Source: Paenibacillus qinlingensis (GTDB lineage Bacteria; Bacillota; Bacilli; Paenibacillales; NBRC-103111). From it: a stretch of DNA of 64,000 nt. The position numbers were made by a program, and so were the translations under genes. Positions 33,635-41,830 of the stretch are shown here, in pieces; the stretch's first letter is position 1, and every line of letters begins with the position of its first letter. Under the pieces are notes generated by a model, which made no database searches, was not told the origin of the DNA, and worked only from the letters and a program-made list of their open reading frames with translations. The stretch lies in NCBI RefSeq assembly GCF_013204845.1, contig NZ_JABMKY010000003.1, positions 581,315 through 645,314 on the forward strand. The letters are read 5' to 3'.

Positions 33635-35275
33635 ATGAACCAAGAGGTTACTCCGCCGGAAGTAGAGGACGAGAATCCATTTAACTCGATGTGGTATAAG
33701 CTGACAACCATTGAACGAATCATGAGGAAGGATCTCCAGTGGCCGATTGAACGAGATTTCATTAAGGCCGATTCACTCATGCTAGTCGTTTCAGATACAT
33801 CGGATGGCCGTCTGGTTATTAATGGTCAGTATTACCCGTTGCGATTAGGTACTGTATTCATTTGTAAGCCTGGGCAACTGATAGAAGTAGGTCTTCCTAA
33901 AGACGAGGACCATGGTGTTTATGTGCTCCGTTTTCAAGCAGCAGCTATTCAGCAAAAGGAAGCCACTGAGACTAATATACAGCCAGTCAACACATTCCCA
34001 GGTGAGGGTGAAGCCATACTTCTTCCCGTGTCAACGGTCATCCCTCTGGTTAAAATGATCGTGACCCATTGGGAGAATGGTACAATAGCGGATCGCTTCC
34101 GAGCAGAGGCGGGATTCTATGAGTTACTTAGCCTGGTATTGCAAAACGAAGAACACAAAACGTCGATCGCTCTGGAATACGCGAAGTTTATGCTAGAACG
34201 AGATTATACAGAAGAAATTACGATTGACGGACTAGCTGCAAGAGCTGGTTTGAGCCGATTTCATTTTATGCGATTATTTAAAGAGAAATTTGGAAAGGGC
34301 GTTATTGAATACGTAACCGAATTACGCCTAAGTAAATCGAAGGAGCTCATGCGGGAACTCCCGAATTCCTCGATTCGAGATATTGCGTTCCAAGTAGGGT
34401 ATAAGAATGAGATATATTTCAGCAATAATTTCAAGAAACATATGGGCATGGCACCTGCTGTTTATTTGAAAAATACGAAGATGAAGGTTGCCGCATACAG
34501 TTGGGTGAATATCGGGCAATTGCTTGCGCTGCAAATTATTCCTTATGCCGCACCGATGGATCATTATTGGACTGATTTTTATCGCAATAAATATGCCTTT
34601 GACGTGACGGTCCCATTGAGTCATCATTATGAGTTCAATCTTACGGCGTTACAACAATCGTCACCTGATTACATTATTGGTATTGATGCTTGGATTCCTA
34701 AAGCTGAGCAAGTGAAGCTATCCGAGACAGCTTCCACTTTATTTTTACCATGGGATGGAAATTGGCGCGAGCATTTAATCTTAATCGGTGATTTCGTCGG
34801 GAAATCGAAAGAGGCAGCAAAATCGTTGCAAGGCTACGATTTAAAAGCTGCTGATGTAAGAGAAGACGTCAAATTGAAGATGAAAGAGGATAGAGTGTTA
34901 GTCGTTCTAGTTCATCACAATGAAATATCGGTGTGGGGTAGACTAGCTGGTACGGTCTTGTACGATGATCTGCAACTTATCCCACCGAGTCAATTGAGTG
35001 ATATTCAGTGGACGAAATCCGTGCAAGTGACGGAGTTGGCGTCGTTTGAAGCTGATCATTTGATTGTGAATGTTGGTAAAGATCCCATTTCGCAAGCGAC
35101 TTGGGCTAATCTATCCAAACAGGGGGAGTGGCGCGGTTTAACGGCAGTCATGAAGGGGCAGGTTCATGTGACGCCTGGTTATGCTGGTTGGGAATCACCT
35201 TGGAATGAACATACGGCCTTCAATCATGAGCGCCTCTTACAGCAGATAGCACAAATGCTACTTCCAGCAACATAA
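33635..35275 (+). CDS. AraC-family regulator with cupin-like and siderophore-binding-like domains
   Basis: 546 aa in three parts. Residues 1-150 look like a cupin-type AraC sensor domain. About 180-290 form the AraC double helix-turn-helix (TIDGLAARAGLSRFHFMRLF; IRDIAFQVGYKNEIYFSNNF). About 295-545 form a periplasmic-binding-protein-like domain with APMDHYWTD and PLSHHYEFN. This resembles Bacillus Btr, a bacillibactin-sensing activator, in the helix-turn-helix and binding domains. ATG 33635 follows AGGAG at about ten bases. No Fur box of its own; expression may depend on read-through from the binding-protein gene. Paralogue of the shorter regulator at 8354-9574. Confidence 0.86.
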   Translation: MNQEVTPPEVEDENPFNSMWYKLTTIERIMRKDLQWPIERDFIKADSLMLVVSDTSDGRLVINGQYYPLRLGTVFICKPGQLIEVGLPKDEDHGVYVLRFQAAAIQQKEATETNIQPVNTFPGEGEAILLPVSTVIPLVKMIVTHWENGTIADRFRAEAGFYELLSLVLQNEEHKTSIALEYAKFMLERDYTEEITIDGLAARAGLSRFHFMRLFKEKFGKGVIEYVTELRLSKSKELMRELPNSSIRDIAFQVGYKNEIYFSNNFKKHMGMAPAVYLKNTKMKVAAYSWVNIGQLLALQIIPYAAPMDHYWTDFYRNKYAFDVTVPLSHHYEFNLTALQQSSPDYIIGIDAWIPKAEQVKLSETASTLFLPWDGNWREHLILIGDFVGKSKEAAKSLQGYDLKAADVREDVKLKMKEDRVLVVLVHHNEISVWGRLAGTVLYDDLQLIPPSQLSDIQWTKSVQVTELASFEADHLIVNVGKDPISQATWANLSKQGEWRGLTAVMKGQVHVTPGYAGWESPWNEHTAFNHERLLQQIAQMLLPAT

Positions 35276-35295
35276 TTGTTGCTGGATTTTATTTT
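35263..35295 (+). terminator. Rho-independent terminator overlapping the end of the AraC gene
   Basis: TCCAGCAAC / GTTGCTGGA, perfect 9-bp stem with a 6-base loop, then TTTTATTTT. The left arm is the last codons of the regulator gene. Confidence 0.85.
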
Positions 35296-35362
35296 GATTC
35301 TATTCGAATACCCGAAATCATGATAGAATTACTGCAAATTGGAAGAGTCTGTGGGTGAATGT

Positions 35363-36361
35363 ATGAAAAAATTGATTTTGATTACGATCATTGCCAGTAG
35401 TTTTGTTACGCTGTCATTTTCTTTCTACTATATGCTCAAGATTTATCAAAGTGATTTGAGTATGTCTACGGCAGGTGAGCCTATGGTGCATGAACATGCT
35501 GAACGTATTGTAATCATCTCACAGGAGCAAGGTAGCTTCATGATGAATGCCATTCAAAAAGGGGCACGCGAGGCGGCAGAAGAACATCATATCCAAATAG
35601 ATTTCTGGGGTGTGTATCGTTCAAACTTGGAAGGCTTAATTAAGCAGATTGATATTGCAATCGCTTCCAAAGCGAGTGGGATAGTCGTAGAAGGTGTGGA
35701 TCATCCAGATTTCAACCTCATGGTGAAGAAGGCGACAGAGAAAGGGATACCGATTATTACCATTAATTCCGATGCTCTGAGCAGCTTGCGCAAGTCCTAT
35801 ATCGGTTCTGATCATTATCAAGAAGGGATTATTATGGGGGAGTACATTGCGACCCAGTTGAATGGCAAAGGCGTAGTCGGCGTTATTAAGAATATGTCCT
35901 CACCATCAACGGATGATTTGCGCTTGAAAGGCCTGACTGAAGTTTTTAAAAAATACGATGGTTTGAAGGCAGTTATAGCTGTAAATGATCCTGAAATATC
36001 GCAACCCAAGATGCAAACGAATGATATTTTAAATAACTATCCGAACGTGACGGCATTTATTGGCCTGTCTTCAGAATCTGGGGAGAGTATTGTACAAGCA
36101 GCGCACTCACGCTCAAGATCCAAAGTATATCCGATTTTTCAATTCGATGATTCTCCGCAAACGATGATGCTTATAAAGAATGGGCAGGTGAAAGCCGGAC
36201 TCTCGCAGCATTATGAAGATATGGGCATTCTAAGTGTTAATTTGATGAAACGTTGGTTAGATGCTGCACAGCTGCCGCTTGAGAACAGCTACTTCACACC
36301 GATTAGCGTGGTGACTTCATCTGGAGAAGAGGAGAAAGCGCTTGAAAACCATTCGAAGTAA
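35363..36361 (+). CDS. Membrane-anchored sugar-binding protein, sensor partner of the two-component system
   Basis: 332 aa from ATG 35363 (GGGTGA upstream). One N-terminal membrane helix (about 3-23) without lipobox, then an RbsB/XylF-type type I periplasmic-binding fold (IVIISQEQGSFMMNAIQKGA, GIVVEGVDHPDF, GIPIITINSDA). It is not a transporter component by context: it overlaps the kinase gene by 20 bp and heads the kinase-regulator operon. It resembles the XylFII-LytS arrangement, in which an anchored sugar-binding protein loads the kinase's extracellular domain with the signal. The ligand is probably a pentose or hexose, by association. Confidence 0.82.
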   Translation: MKKLILITIIASSFVTLSFSFYYMLKIYQSDLSMSTAGEPMVHEHAERIVIISQEQGSFMMNAIQKGAREAAEEHHIQIDFWGVYRSNLEGLIKQIDIAIASKASGIVVEGVDHPDFNLMVKKATEKGIPIITINSDALSSLRKSYIGSDHYQEGIIMGEYIATQLNGKGVVGVIKNMSSPSTDDLRLKGLTEVFKKYDGLKAVIAVNDPEISQPKMQTNDILNNYPNVTAFIGLSSESGESIVQAAHSRSRSKVYPIFQFDDSPQTMMLIKNGQVKAGLSQHYEDMGILSVNLMKRWLDAAQLPLENSYFTPISVVTSSGEEEKALENHSK

Positions 36362-37781
36362 AATGATGATGCTCTCGATCCTGATCTGGGTCATTATGGC
36401 GATTATATGGCTCTCTATGAGTATCTATAATCAGCGTACCGTAGAAAAGTATAATGAAATTCTTCAACGCTATATGCAAATGAATCAAGCCTCGCAATTA
36501 AGCCAGCAATCTTTAACCACTTTGAATAAATATCGGATGTCCCCTACCTTAGATAGTTTGAATCAATATGCCTCAGATAACAGCAGTCTTCTTCGAACAA
36601 AGACCGAGATGAGTTGGTTGCGAAATGCAAACAACACAATGCTGCTCGATAATTTGCAGAACATGCTGGAAAGTCAGGCAGAGGCGATGGATTTAGCCGT
36701 TCGTTTCCAAAAAGATAATGATGAAGAAAACGCAGCGAAACAATTTGACGAGGCGTCCAACATTTCCAAATATATTTCAGAAGCGACACTCACACTCATT
36801 AGCGGTGAACAGAACACTTATGATGCTTTCTACAGAAAGATTATTAAGCGAAGTGAAAATATAAAGAAAATGGGACTCTGGACGTTAGCGCTGGTTTCGT
36901 TGCTGCTTTTGCTGTTTTCCTATCGATTTGTCGATAGTGTGACACAGCCATTGCTGAAATTAACGCTGTCTGCGCGGGAATTGTCACGGGGGAATTTTAA
37001 AAACCCCATTGATTTAGGTAATAACGATGAAATATCCTTTCTGGCTAAAACGCTGGACAGCATGCGCTTGAAGATTGGTCATTTTATCGATGATATTCAA
37101 AGTAAAGCGCAATTGGAATACGATCTGCATCGGCATAAGCTCATGCTAAAGGAAAGCGAGCTGAAAAGTTTACAAAGTCAGATAAATCCCCATTTTCTTT
37201 TCAATACGTTAAATATGCTGTCGAAGGAAGCCTATTTGGCTGGCGCAGGAAAAACAAGCGAATTAATTAGCTCTGTAGCCGGTATGCTTAGATATAATCT
37301 CCGTAAGCTGGATAGCCGAGTGTCTTTAAAGGATGAGCTGGATGTACTTGAAGAGTATTTAACGATTCAGAAGGCTCGCTTTGGTGATCGGTTGCAAGTT
37401 GTTCGTGAAATTGATGAGGATGCATTGGGAATTGAACTACCTATTCTTATCTTGCAACCGCTTGCAGAGAATGCGTTTATTTATGCGATCGAACCATCCG
37501 AAGAGGGTGGCACCTTAACTATTCGAGTAAAGCAAGTAGAGCAATACATCCATGTTCAGGTGGAGGATACTGGGCAGGGCATGGATGAAGAGCAGTTACA
37601 TCGATTATTATCACAATCCGAGAATTCCATCTATAGAGGCCATTCGACAGGGATAGGCATATGGAATGTGATTCATCGCTTACAGCTATTTTATGGGGTT
37701 GAAGAGATCATAGAGATAGAATCCCATCTAGGAGTTGGTACTTGTATTACATTGAAGCTGCCGAGGGGGCAAGTCGTATGA
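36342..37781 (+). CDS. YesM/LytS-type sensor histidine kinase
   Basis: 479 aa. Membrane helix 1 (about 7-28), an extracytoplasmic helical region of about 140 residues, membrane helix 2 (about 170-190) and a HAMP domain. The His_kinase motif is QSQINPHFLFNTLNMLSKEA with His284, followed by an HATPase_c domain with N box AENAFIYAIEPSEEGG and DTGQGM. Starts with TTG 36342 after AGAGGAG. Its stop overlaps the start of the regulator (ATGA). It probably reads ligand state through the binding protein encoded just upstream. Confidence 0.87.
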   Translation: MKTIRSKMMMLSILIWVIMAIIWLSMSIYNQRTVEKYNEILQRYMQMNQASQLSQQSLTTLNKYRMSPTLDSLNQYASDNSSLLRTKTEMSWLRNANNTMLLDNLQNMLESQAEAMDLAVRFQKDNDEENAAKQFDEASNISKYISEATLTLISGEQNTYDAFYRKIIKRSENIKKMGLWTLALVSLLLLLFSYRFVDSVTQPLLKLTLSARELSRGNFKNPIDLGNNDEISFLAKTLDSMRLKIGHFIDDIQSKAQLEYDLHRHKLMLKESELKSLQSQINPHFLFNTLNMLSKEAYLAGAGKTSELISSVAGMLRYNLRKLDSRVSLKDELDVLEEYLTIQKARFGDRLQVVREIDEDALGIELPILILQPLAENAFIYAIEPSEEGGTLTIRVKQVEQYIHVQVEDTGQGMDEEQLHRLLSQSENSIYRGHSTGIGIWNVIHRLQLFYGVEEIIEIESHLGVGTCITLKLPRGQVV

Positions 37782-39352
37782 TTCGTATGTTAATCGTGGA
37801 TGATGAACCAATTGAGCGGATTGCGTTACAACGAATTATCGAAGAGGGTTCTCCAGACATAGAGGTCGTAGGCCAAGCAGCGAATGGCAGAGAAGCGATT
37901 GAAGCAGCAGAACGGTTGCAACCAGACTTTATTACGATGGATATTAAGATGCCAGGTATTAATGGACTTCAAGCGATAGAGAAGATTAGGGAGTCTAATA
38001 AAACGGTTAAGTTTATTGTTGTCACTGCATTTGACACGTTTGAGTTTGCTCAACAAGCCATTAAGTTAGGCGTCTATGATTATATGCTGAAACCAAGCCG
38101 GATTTCTGTTGTACTAGAGACGATTGGGCGGGTGGCCAATGAGATTAAAATGATTCAACAGGAGTTCGCAAATAGAAGCTTAGTGCAAGCACGACTGCAG
38201 AAGATGACGCCACTGGTAGAGGCAGATATTGTGGAGCAGTTACTATTTGATTATGTGCAGTCGGCTTCACTTGGTGAGATGATCGACTTAATTGAGCTTC
38301 CTAAGTCGCGAGAAGGTTTTGTGATGACCTTGCAATTCTCGCATGTTTCGGAGGAAGATGCACATTTGCGGGATTTTGATGATGTGTACCTGCAACTAAA
38401 TGAATTAACCCTGGAGGTGTCCAATCCGATCTGGTTAGGGAAAATGTCAGGTAATCAAGTACCTGCAATTGTATTCATGGATGGTGAGTTCTCCTATCGG
38501 GCACAGGCAATAAATGCAGCAAAGAAATGGATCCAAGCTTTGGATACGAAGAGTGGATTTCGTCTTTTTATTGGCATAGGCGGATTATGTAATGATGTAC
38601 GGGACATGCGTAAATCCTATCATGAGTCTTTGTTGGCTTCGATGGATAGCACGCTGGCTGTTCGTTACTGTCTGTATGAGAATCTGACGCGGGATGATAT
38701 TCAAGCCATTGGCGGTCGGACAATTGAGATGGAGAAGAGTGTACTTGAAGAGATAAGACGCGGAAATCTAGAAGCAGCCGGAGATCGGATTGCCCAAATG
38801 ATTGATATTTTCGAAGGCGCCAAGCAAGGCATTGGGATGTCTCAGCAACGAATTTTTGAAGTGTTAATTGTTGTGACGCGCATGTTGCAGGAAATGGGGA
38901 TGGATGTTCAAACGCCTTATTTTCCCTATTCAACAACAAGCTATATACAACTGAAAGCGGAATCCCGATTGCTCATTCATAATTTAGTTCAGGTTGGAGA
39001 AGTTGTCGAAACGGATTTACTCCAAACAATGAAGTTGTATATCCAGAAGCATGCACATGAGGATCTATCCTTGGAACGGATTGCTGCTACGGTTGATCGG
39101 AACCCTTTCTATGTCAGTAAGCTGTTTAAAGAGCACTTCGGAATGAATTATATTGACTTTCTTACGGAATATCGGATCGAAACGGCTAAACAATTGATGC
39201 AGGAAACAGATAAAAGTCTTAAAGAAATTACATTTGAAGTGGGATATAACGATCCGAATTATTTCAGCCGCGTATTTAAAAAGTTAGTTGGACATTCGCC
39301 GACAGATTATCGGAAGATGTTGATTCGACCAACCAACAAGAAGCACAGTTGA
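37778..39352 (+). CDS. YesN-type response regulator (REC and AraC DNA-binding)
   Basis: 524 aa from ATG 37778, which overlaps the kinase stop by 4 bp and has GAGGGGGC upstream. REC domain at 1-125 with phospho-acceptor Asp55 (FITMDIKMPG) and acidic pair DDE (8-10). The middle region (about 140-400) is of the kind seen in YesN proteins. The C-terminal AraC double helix-turn-helix (about 425-520) contains SLERIAATVDRNPFYVSKLF and LKEITFEVGYNDPNYFSRVF. Its likely target is the downstream sugar-uptake gene set. Confidence 0.88.
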   Translation: MIRMLIVDDEPIERIALQRIIEEGSPDIEVVGQAANGREAIEAAERLQPDFITMDIKMPGINGLQAIEKIRESNKTVKFIVVTAFDTFEFAQQAIKLGVYDYMLKPSRISVVLETIGRVANEIKMIQQEFANRSLVQARLQKMTPLVEADIVEQLLFDYVQSASLGEMIDLIELPKSREGFVMTLQFSHVSEEDAHLRDFDDVYLQLNELTLEVSNPIWLGKMSGNQVPAIVFMDGEFSYRAQAINAAKKWIQALDTKSGFRLFIGIGGLCNDVRDMRKSYHESLLASMDSTLAVRYCLYENLTRDDIQAIGGRTIEMEKSVLEEIRRGNLEAAGDRIAQMIDIFEGAKQGIGMSQQRIFEVLIVVTRMLQEMGMDVQTPYFPYSTTSYIQLKAESRLLIHNLVQVGEVVETDLLQTMKLYIQKHAHEDLSLERIAATVDRNPFYVSKLFKEHFGMNYIDFLTEYRIETAKQLMQETDKSLKEITFEVGYNDPNYFSRVFKKLVGHSPTDYRKMLIRPTNKKHS

Positions 39353-39405
39353 GCAGATACTTACAACGTCAGTTTTCTGAAGAAAACTTTAAGGAGGGGT
39401 TGGGG

Positions 39406-40524
39406 CTGAAACATGTCAGTAAGAGGAGCGAAGTGGTTGGGATCACCGTAATTATGGCTTTCGTGCTATCGGCTTGCTCGTTCATCGGTACGAGCAGTAA
39501 GCCAACGGATTCAGCTAGCCCACAAATGGATAGTAAGCCAAGCCCCAATCGGATTATACAAACCGACAAGAAAGTGGTCGTTGGTTTATCGATCGATACG
39601 TTGTTAGAAGAACGGTGGCAGAAGGATCGGGATTTGTTCAAAGCCGCTGTAGAAAAGCTCGGAGCGCAAATTGAGGTGCAAGCCGCGAATGGCGATGATG
39701 CCTTGCAGCTTGCACAAGCGGAGAATTTGATTTCACGCGGTGTAGATGTGCTTGTTGTTGTACCTCACAACGCAGAAGTATCCGCAGCGATTGTTGAGAA
39801 GGCACACAAATCGGGGATCAAGGTCATTTCGTATGACCGATTGATTGTGGGTTCGGATGTCGATTTATATATTTCGTTCGATAATGAGAAAGCTGGCGAA
39901 TTGCAAGCTAAAGCGATCGTGAAGAAGGCACCTAAGGGCAACTATGTCCTAATTGAAGGCGCGGATACAGACAACAATGCGCATATGTTCAAGAAAGGCC
40001 AAATGAACATTCTGAAGCCTCTCGTCGAGAAGGGTGATATCAATATCGTATTTGATCAAGCCACGAAGGAATGGAAGCCTGCTAATGCTCTAGCGAATAT
40101 GGAGCGGGCTTTGATCGCTAATCAGAATAGAGTAGATGCGGTAGTTGCAGCGAATGACGCTACAGCAGGTGGCGTGATTCAAGCCCTGACAGCTCAGAAG
40201 ATGGCAGGTCGCATACCCGTCTCAGGGCAAGATGCTGAACTTGCCGCAGCGCAGCGTATCGTCGAAGGTACGCAGACAATGACGGTGTATAAACCAATTA
40301 AAAAGCTTGCTGAAACCGCCGCTGAGCTTGCTGTGAAGATGGCGAAGGGCGAAAATGTCCATGCAGATAAAAAAGTAAACAATAAGAAAATTGATGTACC
40401 GTCCATTTTACTCGAACCGATTGCCGTGGACCAATGGAATATAGATGCCACGATCATTGCTGATGGCTTCCACTTGAGAGAAGAAGTATATAAAAATGTG
40501 ATTCAAAGTCAAATGACAAAATAG
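39406..40524 (+). CDS. Xylose-type sugar-binding lipoprotein
   Basis: About 372 aa type I binding protein. Lipobox LSAC gives Cys24 if translation begins at CTG 39406, which is eight bases from the very strong AAGGAGGGG (39391-39399). TTG 39400 (two bases away) and TTG 39349 (no good site) are the alternatives, so the start is uncertain. The core has KVVVGLSIDTLLEERWQKD, SYDRLIVGSDVDLYISFDN, ADTDNNAHMFKKG and VSGQDAELAAAQRI, close to XylF-type D-xylose-binding proteins. It lies directly behind the response-regulator gene and before a second binding protein. Confidence 0.83.
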   Translation: MKHVSKRSEVVGITVIMAFVLSACSFIGTSSKPTDSASPQMDSKPSPNRIIQTDKKVVVGLSIDTLLEERWQKDRDLFKAAVEKLGAQIEVQAANGDDALQLAQAENLISRGVDVLVVVPHNAEVSAAIVEKAHKSGIKVISYDRLIVGSDVDLYISFDNEKAGELQAKAIVKKAPKGNYVLIEGADTDNNAHMFKKGQMNILKPLVEKGDINIVFDQATKEWKPANALANMERALIANQNRVDAVVAANDATAGGVIQALTAQKMAGRIPVSGQDAELAAAQRIVEGTQTMTVYKPIKKLAETAAELAVKMAKGENVHADKKVNNKKIDVPSILLEPIAVDQWNIDATIIADGFHLREEVYKNVIQSQMTK

Positions 40525-40559
40525 TATAGCATTGTTAAAAAAAGTGCTAATATAAAGCG

Positions 40560-40588
40560 GTTACATTGGAAAATCCCGGTGATATACT
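40560..40588 (+). promoter_or_regulatory. Probable promoter with extended -10, sugar-transport operon
   Basis: GTTACA (40560-40565), 17-bp spacer, TATACT (40583-40588) preceded by TGA, an extended -10 element. It lies 49 bases before the second binding-protein gene, suggesting separate transcription of the uptake genes. Confidence 0.55.
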
Positions 40589-40636
40589 CAGTTTGTAGTT
40601 GGCGCACAGCCAAAACAAATGAGAGGGGTATTACAA

Positions 40637-41737
40637 ATGAAGCGAAGTGTGAAAGCGATTTCTTTGATGTTAGTAGTTATGTTTCTAGCCGTGATGGTTG
40701 CAGCATGTGGAAACTCCAGCAGCTCCAAAGTAAGCGTTGGAATTGTATTGCCTACCAAAGATGAGCCAAGATGGGTTCAAGATGAACAACGTTTCAAAGA
40801 CGCTTTGAAAGGTTCGAAATATACAACAGAAATCTTATTCAGCCAAGGTTCATCAGCGAAAGAAAAGGAAAACGTTGACGCGTTGATTGCCAAAGGAATT
40901 AAAGTATTAATCATTTGTCCCCAAGACGGTGACGCAGCAGCAGCAGCTGTAGAATCAGCTAAGAAAGCTGGGATCCAAGTCATCTCTTACGACCGTTTGA
41001 TTACGAAAACAGATGCAGTTAACTACTATGTGACTTTCGACAGTATTGCTGTGGGTAAAGCGCAAGCACAGTACTTAGTTGATAAAGCTAAAAAAGGTCA
41101 ACCATTGTACCTGTATGCAGGTGCTGCATCTGACAATAATGCTTTCTTGTTCTTCGAAGGTGCATGGCAAGTGCTTCAACCGAAAATTGCTGATGGTACA
41201 TTCAAAATTGCAAACTCCAGTGAGGCTGCTGCTTTGAAAGGAACTGCCAAATTAACTCGTGAGCAAATGAGTAAAATTATCGGTCAAGTCACGACAAACT
41301 GGGATGCGAACGAAGCGAAAAATAAAGCACAAACCCATTTGACAGCTGCTGCCGCAGACATGAAGGGCGATGTTGCCATTCTTGCTCCAAATGATGGAAC
41401 TGCTCGCTCCATCGCGGATGTTTTTGCATCAGATAAAGCGGTTACAAAGTTCCTAGTTACAGGTCAAGATGCGGAGAAAGCATCCATTCAATATGTAATC
41501 GACGGCAAACAGTCAATGACGGTGTTCAAAGATGTTCGTACACTTGTTAAAGATGCGATGGGTATGGCTGTAGCGATCCTTGATGGTAAAACGCCTGAAA
41601 CAACAGGATCTTATAACAATGGCAAAATTGATGTCAAAGCTAAACAAACGAATGTCATCGTCGTTGATAAAGCAAATGTGAAATCTGCACTTGTGGATTC
41701 TGCGTACTATCAAGCATCCGATTTCAAAGGCTTGTAG
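40637..41737 (+). CDS. ChvE-type multiple-monosaccharide-binding lipoprotein
   Basis: 366 aa from ATG 40637 (AGAGGGG upstream). Lipobox VAAC with Cys24. Type I binding fold with VSVGIVLPTKDEPRWVQDEQ, GIKVLIICPQDGDAAAAAVE, ISYDRLI, SDNNAFLFFEGA and VTGQDAEKASIQYV, matching ChvE/MmsE-type sugar-binding proteins. It delivers aldoses to the ATPase/permease encoded next. A long perfect hairpin separates it from the ATPase gene, probably keeping binding protein in excess. Confidence 0.86.
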   Translation: MKRSVKAISLMLVVMFLAVMVAACGNSSSSKVSVGIVLPTKDEPRWVQDEQRFKDALKGSKYTTEILFSQGSSAKEKENVDALIAKGIKVLIICPQDGDAAAAAVESAKKAGIQVISYDRLITKTDAVNYYVTFDSIAVGKAQAQYLVDKAKKGQPLYLYAGAASDNNAFLFFEGAWQVLQPKIADGTFKIANSSEAAALKGTAKLTREQMSKIIGQVTTNWDANEAKNKAQTHLTAAAADMKGDVAILAPNDGTARSIADVFASDKAVTKFLVTGQDAEKASIQYVIDGKQSMTVFKDVRTLVKDAMGMAVAILDGKTPETTGSYNNGKIDVKAKQTNVIVVDKANVKSALVDSAYYQASDFKGL

Positions 41738-41753
41738 GTGTAAGATCACATAG

Positions 41754-41803
41754 CTTGGAAGGAATAGTGATAGATACGTCTATCACTATTCCTCTATTCC
41801 AAG
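41754..41803 (+). terminator. Intercistronic hairpin between binding-protein and ATPase genes
   Basis: GGAATAGTGATAGA (41761-41774) and TCTATCACTATTCC (41779-41792) form a perfect 14-bp stem with a TACG loop. CTTGGAA and TTCCAAG extend it. No T-tract follows, so it more likely stabilises the upstream mRNA or partly attenuates than terminates. Confidence 0.7.
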
Positions 41804-41830
41804 AGTCGGTTGGCTAAGGAGCGCTAGAAG

